From the NCBI GenBank assembly GCA_028284585.1, contig JANQRK010000110.1, forward strand, positions 124,001 to 188,000: 64,000 nucleotides of DNA, read 5' to 3'. The stretch comes from Chromatiales bacterium (GTDB lineage: Bacteria; Pseudomonadota; Gammaproteobacteria; Chromatiales; Chromatiaceae). Below the pieces are notes generated by a model. It did no database searches and was not told where the DNA came from. It was given only the letters and a program-made list of their open reading frames with translations. How positions within the stretch are numbered: the stretch's first letter is position 1; the number at the start of each line of letters is the position of its first letter. A program made the translations under genes and the position numbers. Positions 10,490 through 19,155 of this stretch are shown piece by piece.

Positions 10490-11026
10490 TCACCCCCGTT
10501 TAGTCGATTGGCGGTTCCCGGCCGGCACACGCTCGAAGGCGTTGTGACCGATCCAGTTCGACAGCAGCATAGTCAAGACGACGGCAGCGGCGAAGGCATA
10601 GATGCCGATCTCCACCCGAGCCGCGGCCAAGGCGCCCAGTTTGACCGAAACAACCAGCAGGGCAACGACGAACACATCGAGCATCGACCATTTGCCATAA
10701 CGATTCATCCAATCGAGGTGGCGCTGATGGGCGGCCCCCTGCGCCGAATCGAGGTTCCAGATCAATGCCAAGAGCAGAATCTTGGCCACTGGGAAGACGA
10801 CACTGAACGTACCGACCAGTGCAAACAGCCCCCATTCGGCCTGCTCGGCCAAAGTCTGTAAGGCCGACAACAGGCTCACGGTATTGCTAAAGACGTAAAA
10901 TTTCTCCAGGGTGAGAATCGGCGCCTGCAGTCCGTAGGCCAGCAGCCCCAGCGTGCACACCAAAAGTACATTGATCGCCACACCGCGCAGCGGGTGACGC
11001 ACTGCGTAACTGTCATGGAATGCCAT
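10490..11026 (-). CDS. PqiA/LetA-domain integral membrane protein (stand-alone)
   Basis: A 178-residue inner membrane protein with about four transmembrane helices and the PqiA signature YGKWSMLDVFVVALLVVSVKLG near 110-130 (compare the shorter RPWSMVEVYMLGLLVAIVKL of the plus-strand paralogue). It lacks the N-terminal zinc ribbon found in the two PqiA proteins at 15016-16304 and has no MCE gene next to it. PqiA/LetA proteins are membrane partners of MCE lipid-transport bridges; what this orphan does is unclear. It is followed by the ABM gene after 6 bp. Confidence 0.8.
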   Translation of the reverse strand: MAFHDSYAVRHPLRGVAINVLLVCTLGLLAYGLQAPILTLEKFYVFSNTVSLLSALQTLAEQAEWGLFALVGTFSVVFPVAKILLLALIWNLDSAQGAAHQRHLDWMNRYGKWSMLDVFVVALLVVSVKLGALAAARVEIGIYAFAAAVVLTMLLSNWIGHNAFERVPAGNRQSTKRG

Positions 11027-11197
11027 CGGCGCGGCTCGAGTGTTTCGAAGGCAAGGCAGCTTAACCCAGCACCCGGTGCCGCCGCCAAGCGGTCGAACGT
11101 GCCCGAGCAGCTGTTTCGAGCACCGCCGCCGAGCTGGGCCGGGAAACCGCTCGCGCTTCCCGCGCTGTTTGGCGCAGGTCGCCGCAACAGAGATCGA

Positions 11198-14100
11198 CTA
11201 GTGGCTGAGGATTTGCTGTGCCGCACTCAGGTCGTGGGTACCGAAGCCTTCCGAGAACCCCGCATAGATACCGGACAGCAGCGCCTGGGCCTGCCGGGTC
11301 TCCCCCTGCACCTGCAGGAACCTTGCAAGACTCACGGCACTACGCAGTTCCAGCGACTTCAATTGGCGTGCCGCTGCCAGTTCCAGCGCTGCGGTCAGAC
11401 AGGCCCTTGCATCCTCGCAGGGCGCGCCCTGGGCCAGCAGGGTTTCACCCCTGAGGCGATGCAGCTCAGGTTCCCAGAAGCGCTCATCGTTCTTCTCGAC
11501 CACGGCATAGGCATCTTCGATCGCCGCAAGCGCTTCGTCGAGGCCCCCTGCAATCAAGAAGCCCTCTGCCAGCGCGCCGAAGAACCAGCTCAGCGCAATC
11601 TCGGCTCCCGTACCTTGGGAGATCGCGATGCCCTGACTGACCTCGGCCAGTCCCTCGTCGGACTCGCCGAGCTGACAAAGCGCGGCACCGCGCAGACCGG
11701 TCGCCCAACCGAGCAGGTCGGGAAAACCGTGCTCGGTATTCAAGACAATGGCCGCATCGGCCCACTTCAGGGCTTCATCCGCTTCGCGGCGCCAATGGTG
11801 CAGCCAGGCACGGAGCAATCGGGCGAAGGCCAGGGTATGGGTATAGCCAAGCTGACCTGCCAACTGCAGGGATTCGTCCGAGCACCGTAGCGCCTCATCC
11901 GGGTAACCCATCAGCCAGCAAGTGGCCCCGAGCTGAGAGGCGGCAACAACCGCGGGGTCATCGCCAAACAGTTCTGCCAAGCAGCCATGTTCAGCACGAT
12001 CGTAGAGCGCCAGCGTCTGCTCATAGCAGGTTCGGGCTGCGCCCAGTTTGCTCGTATACAGCTCGATATCGCCCATCAACACATTGGCACAGGCTTGGTG
12101 GGCGGTATCGCCCGATGCCTGGGCAAGGGCATGGATCTCTGCCGCGACCGCGCGCCCCGACGACAGGTCGCCGCGCACGAAACGGCACATGAATACGCCG
12201 TGCAACACCCAAGCCAGCTCGGTCGAATCCTCGAGCTCTTCACAGAGTGCGCGCGCGCGTCGGTAGATACGGTCAATGTCCGGGGCCGCATAGCCCTTGC
12301 GACTCATCTCGACGCTGCCGAGGGCGAGCTGCAGTTTCAGCTCTTGCCGACAGTATTCCGCGCCACTCGGCATCTCGGCCAACAACTCGATCGCCCGGCC
12401 AAAGTGGTGGGCAGCCTCGGTATTCGCGGAGCGTTGCACCGCGCGTCGCCCCGCTGCCTCCCAGTATCGAATCGCCATCTCCGCCAAGCCAGCCTCAGTG
12501 GCGTGATGGGCCACCAACTCGGGCTCGGCCACGAGGCGCTGCGGGAACTTGGTCTGGATCAACTCTGCGATGCGCGCGTGGAGCCGACGGCGGTTCTTGC
12601 CCAACAGACTCTGATAGGCGGTGTCTTGTACCAAGGCATGTTTAAACGCGTAGACCGGCTCCTGCGACGCGTGGCGTCGGACGATCAGGCCGGACTCCTG
12701 CAGTTGCCCAAGCGCCGGGCGTAGCGTATCGCCGACTGGGTTCATCAGGGCGTCAAGGAATCCGTAATCGAACTCGCGCCCGATCACCGCCGCGGTCTGA
12801 GCGACCTCTTTTACTTCTTGCATACGGTCGAGCCGCGCCATCAGTGAATCACGCAGCGTATCGGGGATCGTCTGTGATGCCAGTGGTTCAGCGAGGTGTA
12901 TAGGCCCGGTCTGGTCTCCCGCTACTGCGGAGCCGTACACCGTCTTGGTGACCTCCTCGACAAACAAAGGCACGCCATCTGTTTTGGTCAGGATCTGCGT
13001 CACTAGCTCGTTGGGCAGCGACTTGCCGGCGGCGATATCGCAAACCATCGCCGCGCACGCCTGGCGCGCCAGGCGATTCAGACTCAGGCGAGTGACGTGA
13101 GAGTCGGTGGCCCAGCGCACCGGGAAATCGGGTCGATGCGTTATCAGCATCAACAAGTGCGCGTCCGGCGCGGCCTGGACCATCATGTCGGCCAGCTCCA
13201 GGGTGGTGGGATCGAGCCAATGCGCGTCTTCGATGATGAGCACAACGGGGTGGACCTGGGCAAGGCCGAGCAATTGATCGAGTAGCGTGCGCAACAGCTG
13301 TTGGCGGCGGCGCTGCGGACTGCCTGTGGCCGGCCCGTAGCGATCCCCGGTATCGAGCGACAACAGGTCTGCGATGGCCGGTAAATCATCGGCCAGCGGT
13401 CGTTGCGACATCTCCAGCAAGGACTCCAGCTTGTCGAGTCGCACGGCTGGCGAATCCTGGACTCCGAAGCCGGCGGCGCGCTCGAGCTGCTCGATCACCG
13501 GGCGCAGCGCGGTGTCGGTATGATAGGGGGAACACTGGTAGTTCAAGCGCAACGGGGCCGCGTCGCCGAGCGCCTCGACCAGGGCGCGTACAATCCGCGA
13601 TTTACCGATACCTGGCTCACCACCAAGCAATACCACCTGGCCCTCGCCATTGCAGGCCTGGCGCCAGCGATCGAGCAATAAGGCGATCTCCTGATCGCGC
13701 CCCCTAACAGGCGCCAACGGACCCGTACGATGGTTCGCTTCGAAACGGCTATCGGCCGGCTTTAGGCCTCGTATCTCCCAGGCCTGCACTAAGCCTGGAC
13801 ATCCCTGTATCTGATGCGAACCCAGGTCGGCACAGTCGAAAACATGTTGGACCAAGCGATGGGTACGTGCCCCTATTACGACCTGATTGTCCGCGGCCAA
13901 GGCCCGCAGACCCGCTGCGATATGGGGTACATCACCAACCACGGCACCACTGCCGTCACCGCCATAGCCGACCACCTCGCCGACCACCACCAATCCTGTG
14001 GCGATGCCGATCCGCACCTTCAGCCGGAGCTCGGGCACAGGTCGCAACGCGCTGATGCGCTCGATCAGCGCCAGGCCGGCACGCACCGCCCGTTCGGTAT

Positions 14101-14773
14101 CGTCCTCGGCCGCCCTCGGATAACCGAAATAGGCCACCAAGCCGTCGACACTGTGATGGGTCAAATGGCCGGCATATTTCTGCACTGCTTCGCCCGCGGC
14201 CGCCTGATAACCGCGCACCACGGCGAAGGCCTCCTCGGCACCGTAGCGCTCGGTCAGCTCAGCGCTTTCCACGAGTTGGCACAGGAGAACCGTGAGCTGG
14301 CGTCGCTCGGGTTCGTTCGGCGGTCGCACTTCCGGTGGTGCGACGGGAGACGCATCGCGCATCTCTCCTTGCATCGCTGCCGACGTGGTCTGTAGCTGGG
14401 CCTGCTCAATCCAAATCGGGACATAGCTGCCCTTCGGCAACTCGATGCGCAGCGGCTCATCGCGTCCTTCATCAGCGTAGTACAAAGCGAGTAAGCGACG
14501 CAACTTGCTCGCCTGCACGCGCACGATCGGCGAGGTCTGGGTATCGAAGGACGGATCGCGCTCGAAGACATCGAGTGCCAGGCTGTATTCCTTGAGGTAG
14601 TCCTGACGACCCGCCAGGGTCTCCTCGACCACGTAGCGCAGCAACCCGGTCATCCGCGGCGATCGGGCGAAGGTCGGGCTGGCGAGGATCGCGGCCAAGG
14701 CCGCCCTTACGCTGTCATCGGCCGGTCCCGGAGGACGGTCGGCTCCCGATCGACTGCTGTCGCTTGTTGTCAT
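11198..14773 (-). CDS. Adenylate-cyclase-like / AAA ATPase / TPR regulator with degenerate cyclase domain
   Basis: A 1191-residue soluble multidomain protein. Numbering is from the ATG at 14773; an in-frame TTG at 14800 is less likely. Residues about 22-122 resemble the helical N-terminal module often placed before class III cyclase domains (YSLALDVFERDPSFD, LRIELPKGSYVPIW). Residues 157-340 form a class III cyclase fold, but the first metal aspartate is Gln166 (CQLVESAE in place of CDLVGST) and the usual N-x-A-A-R reads HIAAG (His284, Gly288); the second aspartate (Asp210, VDGLVAYFG) remains. A signal-transduction ATPase follows with Walker A GGEPGIGKS (384-392) and Walker B LIIED (512-516). 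From about 800 to the end are TPR-like helices. Cyclic nucleotide synthesis looks unlikely, so it may be an ATP-dependent sensor or scaffold. It is divergent from the pqi/RND operon, with about 240 bp between them. Confidence 0.8.
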   Translation of the reverse strand: MTTSDSSRSGADRPPGPADDSVRAALAAILASPTFARSPRMTGLLRYVVEETLAGRQDYLKEYSLALDVFERDPSFDTQTSPIVRVQASKLRRLLALYYADEGRDEPLRIELPKGSYVPIWIEQAQLQTTSAAMQGEMRDASPVAPPEVRPPNEPERRQLTVLLCQLVESAELTERYGAEEAFAVVRGYQAAAGEAVQKYAGHLTHHSVDGLVAYFGYPRAAEDDTERAVRAGLALIERISALRPVPELRLKVRIGIATGLVVVGEVVGYGGDGSGAVVGDVPHIAAGLRALAADNQVVIGARTHRLVQHVFDCADLGSHQIQGCPGLVQAWEIRGLKPADSRFEANHRTGPLAPVRGRDQEIALLLDRWRQACNGEGQVVLLGGEPGIGKSRIVRALVEALGDAAPLRLNYQCSPYHTDTALRPVIEQLERAAGFGVQDSPAVRLDKLESLLEMSQRPLADDLPAIADLLSLDTGDRYGPATGSPQRRRQQLLRTLLDQLLGLAQVHPVVLIIEDAHWLDPTTLELADMMVQAAPDAHLLMLITHRPDFPVRWATDSHVTRLSLNRLARQACAAMVCDIAAGKSLPNELVTQILTKTDGVPLFVEEVTKTVYGSAVAGDQTGPIHLAEPLASQTIPDTLRDSLMARLDRMQEVKEVAQTAAVIGREFDYGFLDALMNPVGDTLRPALGQLQESGLIVRRHASQEPVYAFKHALVQDTAYQSLLGKNRRRLHARIAELIQTKFPQRLVAEPELVAHHATEAGLAEMAIRYWEAAGRRAVQRSANTEAAHHFGRAIELLAEMPSGAEYCRQELKLQLALGSVEMSRKGYAAPDIDRIYRRARALCEELEDSTELAWVLHGVFMCRFVRGDLSSGRAVAAEIHALAQASGDTAHQACANVLMGDIELYTSKLGAARTCYEQTLALYDRAEHGCLAELFGDDPAVVAASQLGATCWLMGYPDEALRCSDESLQLAGQLGYTHTLAFARLLRAWLHHWRREADEALKWADAAIVLNTEHGFPDLLGWATGLRGAALCQLGESDEGLAEVSQGIAISQGTGAEIALSWFFGALAEGFLIAGGLDEALAAIEDAYAVVEKNDERFWEPELHRLRGETLLAQGAPCEDARACLTAALELAAARQLKSLELRSAVSLARFLQVQGETRQAQALLSGIYAGFSEGFGTHDLSAAQQILSH

Positions 14774-15015
14774 GCCGGCCCCGCTGTTTTTTTTGATCAA
14801 GCACCGCCCAGTGGGGGGTGCATGGCCCCATCTAATCCCTTTCGACTAGCAACCCGCGACCCTTCGACAAAGTCTTGATTGGTCGCCAATTTCCACTGTC
14901 GTCCCGGCACTGAATGGAGGACAGGTTTACCGTAATTTACTTCTGCGATCGAGCACCGCGAACAAAGCTTAGCCCATGGCCACAGTGATTTGACCATGAC
15001 TGGAGTAAGCCCACC

Positions 15016-15633
15016 ATGACTACCGCAAGCTCGTATATCGCCTGCCAAGATTGCGACGCGCTGTACCACGAACGTCGCCTGGATCGCGGCGAAGTCGCCC
15101 GTTGTCGGCGCTGCGGCGCACTGCTCTACCGGGCCCGATCCGGTGGCCTCGCCAATGCCGTGGCCCTGACCCTGACCGCGGCCATCTGCTTCGTGATCGC
15201 CAATGCCTTTCCGCTGCTCGGTTTCAAGCTCGAGGGTCGGGTGCAGGAGAATATCTTGCTCACCGGCGTGCTCGAACTCTGGCATGCCGGTATGTGGAGC
15301 CTGGCCGTACTGGTGTTTCTGGCCAGCATCGGTGCGCCCGCGTTGCGCATAGCTGGGTTGCTTTACGTGCTGGTGCCCCTGCAGTTGGGCCGTAGCGCAC
15401 CGGGTTTGCGTGCTGCGTTGCGCTACCTGCAGTACCTGCGCCCCTGGTCCATGGTCGAGGTCTATATGCTCGGCCTGCTGGTGGCGATCGTTAAGCTCTC
15501 GCAACTTGCGACCATCGTCTCGGGCACCGCCCTGTATGCCTTCGTCGCCTTGATGCTCGCATTGGCCGCGGCCGATGCCGTGCTCGAGCCCCGTCAACTC
15601 TGGCAGCGTCTGCGCGCGTTGGCACCGGCATGA
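15016..15633 (+). CDS. pqiA: PqiA-type membrane protein, first of two (zinc ribbon + PqiA domain)
   Basis: A 205-residue inner membrane protein. A zinc ribbon (C10, C13, C30, C33) precedes about four transmembrane helices and the PqiA motif RPWSMVEVYMLGLLVAIVKL. In E. coli one 417-residue PqiA contains two such modules; here they are two genes overlapping by 4 bp, this one being the N-terminal-like half. PqiA works with the MCE protein PqiB and lipoprotein PqiC, thought to carry lipids between inner and outer membrane. It is the first gene of a nine-gene run to 26713. The 240-bp gap to the divergent regulator must hold the promoter, but I cannot assign one firmly. Confidence 0.88.
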   Translation: MTTASSYIACQDCDALYHERRLDRGEVARCRRCGALLYRARSGGLANAVALTLTAAICFVIANAFPLLGFKLEGRVQENILLTGVLELWHAGMWSLAVLVFLASIGAPALRIAGLLYVLVPLQLGRSAPGLRAALRYLQYLRPWSMVEVYMLGLLVAIVKLSQLATIVSGTALYAFVALMLALAAADAVLEPRQLWQRLRALAPA

Positions 15634-16304
15634 GCACCGATCCGGCATACACCACGGCGCTGGCCCGCGGTCTTGCACGCTGCCATGTCTGCGGCTGGCT
15701 AGGGCGCCTACCCGACGCAGGGTCGACACATGGTGCCCGCTGCCCCTGTTGTCATGCCGGCGTGCATCTGCGCAAGCCGGATAGCCTGTCACGCACCTGG
15801 GCGCTGATCGCTGCGGCCCTGCTGCTCTACATACCGGCCAACGTCCTGCCGGTCATGATGGTGGTCCGCCTTGGGAGCGGTGAACCGCACACCATCCTCG
15901 GTGGGGTGCGGGAACTCTTGCATGGCGGGCAGTGGCCGCTCGCCGCCCTGGTGTTCTTTGCCAGCGTGCTGGTGCCCATGCTCAAGCTGTGCGGCCTTAG
16001 CTATCTGGTCGTCTCGGTGCAACGCGGTTGGCAATGGCGTATGGCCGACCGCACCCGACTGTTCCGCATCGTCGAGGGTGTTGGCCGCTGGTCGATGATC
16101 GACATCTTCATGATCTCCATCCTGGTCGCGCTAGTGAAGCTCGGTGCGGTAGCGACTATCGAACCAGGTGCCGGCGCTACCTTCTTCGCCGCCGTCGTGG
16201 TCATCACCCTGTTCGCGGCCGAGAGCTTCGATCAACGTCTGATTTGGCACCCGGCCGATGCGCGAAGCGCGCTTCACGGCAATGACCTGAGGAGCCCAAC
16301 ATGA
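15630..16304 (+). CDS. pqiA: PqiA-type membrane protein, second of two
   Basis: A 224-residue inner membrane protein. Its own zinc ribbon (C18, C21, C38, C41) is followed by helices from about residue 55, and the signature GRWSMIDIFMISILVALVKLG is present. It corresponds to the C-terminal half of E. coli PqiA. It overlaps the preceding pqiA by 4 bp and the following pqiB by 4 bp, so translation of the three is coupled. The two modules are presumably assembled as a heterodimer in place of the fused protein (inference). Confidence 0.88.
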   Translation: MSTDPAYTTALARGLARCHVCGWLGRLPDAGSTHGARCPCCHAGVHLRKPDSLSRTWALIAAALLLYIPANVLPVMMVVRLGSGEPHTILGGVRELLHGGQWPLAALVFFASVLVPMLKLCGLSYLVVSVQRGWQWRMADRTRLFRIVEGVGRWSMIDIFMISILVALVKLGAVATIEPGAGATFFAAVVVITLFAAESFDQRLIWHPADARSALHGNDLRSPT

Positions 16305-17938
16305 ACATCCACCCACCCAGCCAACCGACTACCCCGGTGCAGCGCCCGCACGGGGCGCCCGATAGCGCCGCCCAGCAACCGGATCCGCAGCCGGCCGAGG
16401 TTGCAATCAGCCGCCGGCGCCTGCCGTCGATTGTGTGGCTGATCCCGGTCGTGGCCCTGTTGATCGGCGGCTGGCTGGCCTATCAAACCATCAACGAGAA
16501 GGGCCCGACGATCACACTCCGATTCGAGACCGCGGACGGCCTGGAAGCGGGCAAGACGCGGATCAAGTACAAATCGGTCAATGTCGGCCTGGTAGAGCAA
16601 GTCGATCTCAGTGACGACCTCCAAGAGGTGATAGTCACCGCCTCGTTGGACAAGGGCGCGACACCACACCTGACCGAAGCAACTCAGTTCTGGGTGGTGC
16701 GCCCGCAAGTCAGCCTGACCCAGGTCTCGGGCCTGGGGACCTTGATATCCGGTGCATACATCGCCATCGAGCCTGGCGTGGGTGAGTCGCGCCGCGAGTT
16801 CATCGGCCTGAACACCCCACCGGTGGTGCGGCGCGACGTGCTTGGTAACAAGTACGTTCTCAAGACGCAAGAGCTGGGTTCGATCGCACCAGGTTCGCCC
16901 ATCTATTACCGAGAGATGCCGGTCGGTGAAGTACTCGGGTATGAATTGAGCGAGGACGACCAGACCATCGAGGTCCACGTCTTTGTCGAATCGCCCCACC
17001 ATCGGCTAGTACGTGAAGGGACGCGCTTCTACAACGTCAGCGGCATCGACCTCAGCATGGGCGCCGACGGGATGCAGGTGCGCACTGCCTCGCTGGCCTC
17101 GATCATCGCCGGCGGAATCGCCTTCGAGACCCCGGACCAGACAGCGCCGGGCGCGCCGGATGACACCGTCTTCCAACTGTATCCAAATCAACAGGCCGCT
17201 GCCGAACGCGTATCCGCCGAGCAGCTGCCGTATGTGCTGTATTTCGAGGACTCGGTACGCGGCCTCAGCGTCGGTGCACCGGTCGAGTTTCGCGGCATCC
17301 GGGTCGGCGAAGTCAGCGACGTTCACATCGAGTTTGATAGCTCGGCGTCCACGGTGCGGATCCCGGTCACCATCGCTATCGAGCCGGAACGCGTCCCGGA
17401 TATCGACGGCAGACGCCATCTGACGGCGCAGCAAGCCCACGCCGCCATTCAGGCCCTGGTGACCAAGGGGATGCGGGCGCAGTTGGAGACCGGCAGCCTG
17501 ATCACGGGTGCACGCTTCATCGCCCTCGACCTGCACCCGGACGAACCGCCGCGACTCGCCGATGTCGCCACCACGCAACCGCAGCTCCCGACCATCGATT
17601 CGACCTTCAATGCGTTGAGCCATTCGGCCTCACGGTTACTCGCCAAGCTGGGTGACCTGCCACTCGACCAACTGGTTCAGGAACTGACCCGCACGGTGCA
17701 CAACCTGAATACCCAGGTCGTGCCACTCGCCGCCAGCGTGGGCAAGACCTCGGACTCCGCCGATGCGGCTTTGCAACAAATGCGCGAGACCCTGGGCGTG
17801 ATCGCAGAGGGTGCCCCGCTACAGGTCGAGACACTGGAGATGCTCCAAGAAGGCGCCGCCGCGGCACGCTCGATCCGCGTGCTCACCGAGTACCTAGAAC
17901 GCCACCCGGAAGCCCTGATCAGCGGCAAGGGCAGCTGA
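16301..17938 (+). CDS. pqiB: PqiB, MCE-domain intermembrane transport protein
   Basis: A 545-residue protein, against about 546 in E. coli PqiB. A Pro-rich cytoplasmic start leads to one transmembrane anchor (about 41-61, SIVWLIPVVALLIGGWLAYQ) and then three MCE/MlaD domains. These begin near 68 (GPTITLRFETADGLEAGKT), 191 (GSIAPGSPIYYREMPVGEVL) and 310 (VLYFEDSVRGLSVGAPVEF). A helical C-terminal region follows (about 435-540). MCE hexamers of PqiB stack and a C-terminal coiled coil forms a channel spanning the periplasm. The order pqiA-pqiB-pqiC is as in E. coli. Confidence 0.93.
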   Translation: MNIHPPSQPTTPVQRPHGAPDSAAQQPDPQPAEVAISRRRLPSIVWLIPVVALLIGGWLAYQTINEKGPTITLRFETADGLEAGKTRIKYKSVNVGLVEQVDLSDDLQEVIVTASLDKGATPHLTEATQFWVVRPQVSLTQVSGLGTLISGAYIAIEPGVGESRREFIGLNTPPVVRRDVLGNKYVLKTQELGSIAPGSPIYYREMPVGEVLGYELSEDDQTIEVHVFVESPHHRLVREGTRFYNVSGIDLSMGADGMQVRTASLASIIAGGIAFETPDQTAPGAPDDTVFQLYPNQQAAAERVSAEQLPYVLYFEDSVRGLSVGAPVEFRGIRVGEVSDVHIEFDSSASTVRIPVTIAIEPERVPDIDGRRHLTAQQAHAAIQALVTKGMRAQLETGSLITGARFIALDLHPDEPPRLADVATTQPQLPTIDSTFNALSHSASRLLAKLGDLPLDQLVQELTRTVHNLNTQVVPLAASVGKTSDSADAALQQMRETLGVIAEGAPLQVETLEMLQEGAAAARSIRVLTEYLERHPEALISGKGS

Positions 17939-17971
17939 AGCGCCTACCCAAGTGGCAACAGGAGACAAGCC

Positions 17972-18616
17972 ATGTCCACACGCACATTACTCACCGCACT
18001 GCTGGTTACCGCGGCGCTCGGCCTCGCCGCCTGCGCCAGTTCCCAACCGACCCGCTTCTTTCTGTTGCAGCCGGCCGCCACGTCGCCAGCACAACACCCT
18101 GAACCGGCCACCGAACCCGGCCGGGTGCTCGGGATCGGGCCAGTCGAACTGCCGCGCTACCTCGATCGACCACAGATCGTCACCCGGGGCACAGGCCACC
18201 GCCTGGAAGTTGCCGAGTTTGCACGCTGGGGGGAACCGCTGCGTGACAACCTGACCCGGGTGCTGGCACAGAACCTCGCCTTGCAATTGCCTGCGGATCG
18301 GATCGAACGCTTCCCCTGGGCGCGATCCGGTTCGATCGACTACCAGGTGACGCTGGAGATCACCCGCTTCGAAGGGATCGAGGGGGCCGAGAGCGTCTTG
18401 AGCGCGCATTGGCAGATCCGAGATCCAGCGAGCGGTGAGACCCTGATGGCACGCACCTCGAACCTGCGTGCCACACCGCAGACCCCGGATCACGCCGGGA
18501 CCGTGGCCGCGCTGAACCAGGTGCTCGATGCACTCAGCCGTGAGATCGGTGCGGCACTGCGCTCATCCAAGACCTCCGCTGAGCCGGATCAAGTCGTTGG
18601 GAGTCTTGAACCATGA
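17972..18616 (+). CDS. pqiC: PqiC, ABC-type transport auxiliary lipoprotein
   Basis: A 214-residue lipoprotein of the PqiC/YmbA family. The signal peptide ends in the lipobox LAAC (Cys21). The next residue is Ala, so Lol sorting should take it to the outer membrane, where PqiC docks the tip of the PqiB needle. Family features are the early RFFLLQP, LGIGPVELPRYLDRPQIVTR, and WGEPLRDNLTRVLAQNLA. It begins 33 bp after pqiB and overlaps the next gene by 4 bp. E. coli PqiC has 187 residues, so this one is slightly longer at the C-terminus. Confidence 0.9.
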   Translation: MSTRTLLTALLVTAALGLAACASSQPTRFFLLQPAATSPAQHPEPATEPGRVLGIGPVELPRYLDRPQIVTRGTGHRLEVAEFARWGEPLRDNLTRVLAQNLALQLPADRIERFPWARSGSIDYQVTLEITRFEGIEGAESVLSAHWQIRDPASGETLMARTSNLRATPQTPDHAGTVAALNQVLDALSREIGAALRSSKTSAEPDQVVGSLEP

Positions 18617-19122
18617 GCCTTGAAGCCGAGCGCGGGTTGTGCGACGCGCTTGCGGCGGCGGACGCCCTGGCACAGCGGACCGGTGAAGTCACCATGATGC
18701 ACCCGGTCCGCTCTGGCGCAGAGGGACGGCTCGCCAAGCGACTCGAATCCGCTGCCTTTAGTCAGTGCATCAGGCGGATCGGCGGCGTGCACTCGCTGCG
18801 CCTGTTTCTTATCGATTGCAGCACCCGCCTGGTGTTCAGTGCTGAGTTCGATACACCGGTCGACGCCAGGTTGGCCCGGCTGTGCCTGGGGTGCCGAGAA
18901 GATCTGGCCGAACTCTGGGCCCATTGCCAAGGCTTTCCCCGCGAGGGTTTCGAAGACCCAACGGGCTTCGCCGCCTTCGTCGCCGCCGGATTGCAGCCCA
19001 GTGGCTTTCGCTACCGCGCCTTTCCGCAGACCACGGTCGGCCAGATCGGCAAGGCCCTCGACTGGATGCGCAAGACCGCAAGCTTCCAGATCGAGCTGGC
19101 CAAGAAACCTAAATCGTCTTGA
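18613..19122 (+). CDS. Uncharacterised 169-residue protein between PqiC and the RND pump
   Basis: I do not recognise this as a named gene. It has no signal peptide and no membrane segment, so it is probably cytoplasmic. The core GGVHSLRLFLIDCSTRLVFSAEFD, then LAELWAHCQGFP and FAAFVAAGLQP, weakly recalls a module seen near or in some heme-peroxidase-type proteins, where a start like 'ihFaRwvli...lLf.snyDG' precedes 'lWghC.GyP'. That is my recollection and not a confirmed match. It overlaps pqiC by 4 bp and is followed after 33 bp by the RND adaptor gene, so it is expressed with both systems. Confidence 0.75.
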   Translation: MSLEAERGLCDALAAADALAQRTGEVTMMHPVRSGAEGRLAKRLESAAFSQCIRRIGGVHSLRLFLIDCSTRLVFSAEFDTPVDARLARLCLGCREDLAELWAHCQGFPREGFEDPTGFAAFVAAGLQPSGFRYRAFPQTTVGQIGKALDWMRKTASFQIELAKKPKSS

Positions 19123-19155
19123 GCGGCGGATTGCAACGCGAGAGGAGATGAACCC

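Noticed and set aside
14797-15792. 331-codon minus-strand frame over the pqiA genes
   Set aside because: It lies antisense to two well-supported PqiA proteins and its sequence (rich in His, Gln, Gly) has no family features.
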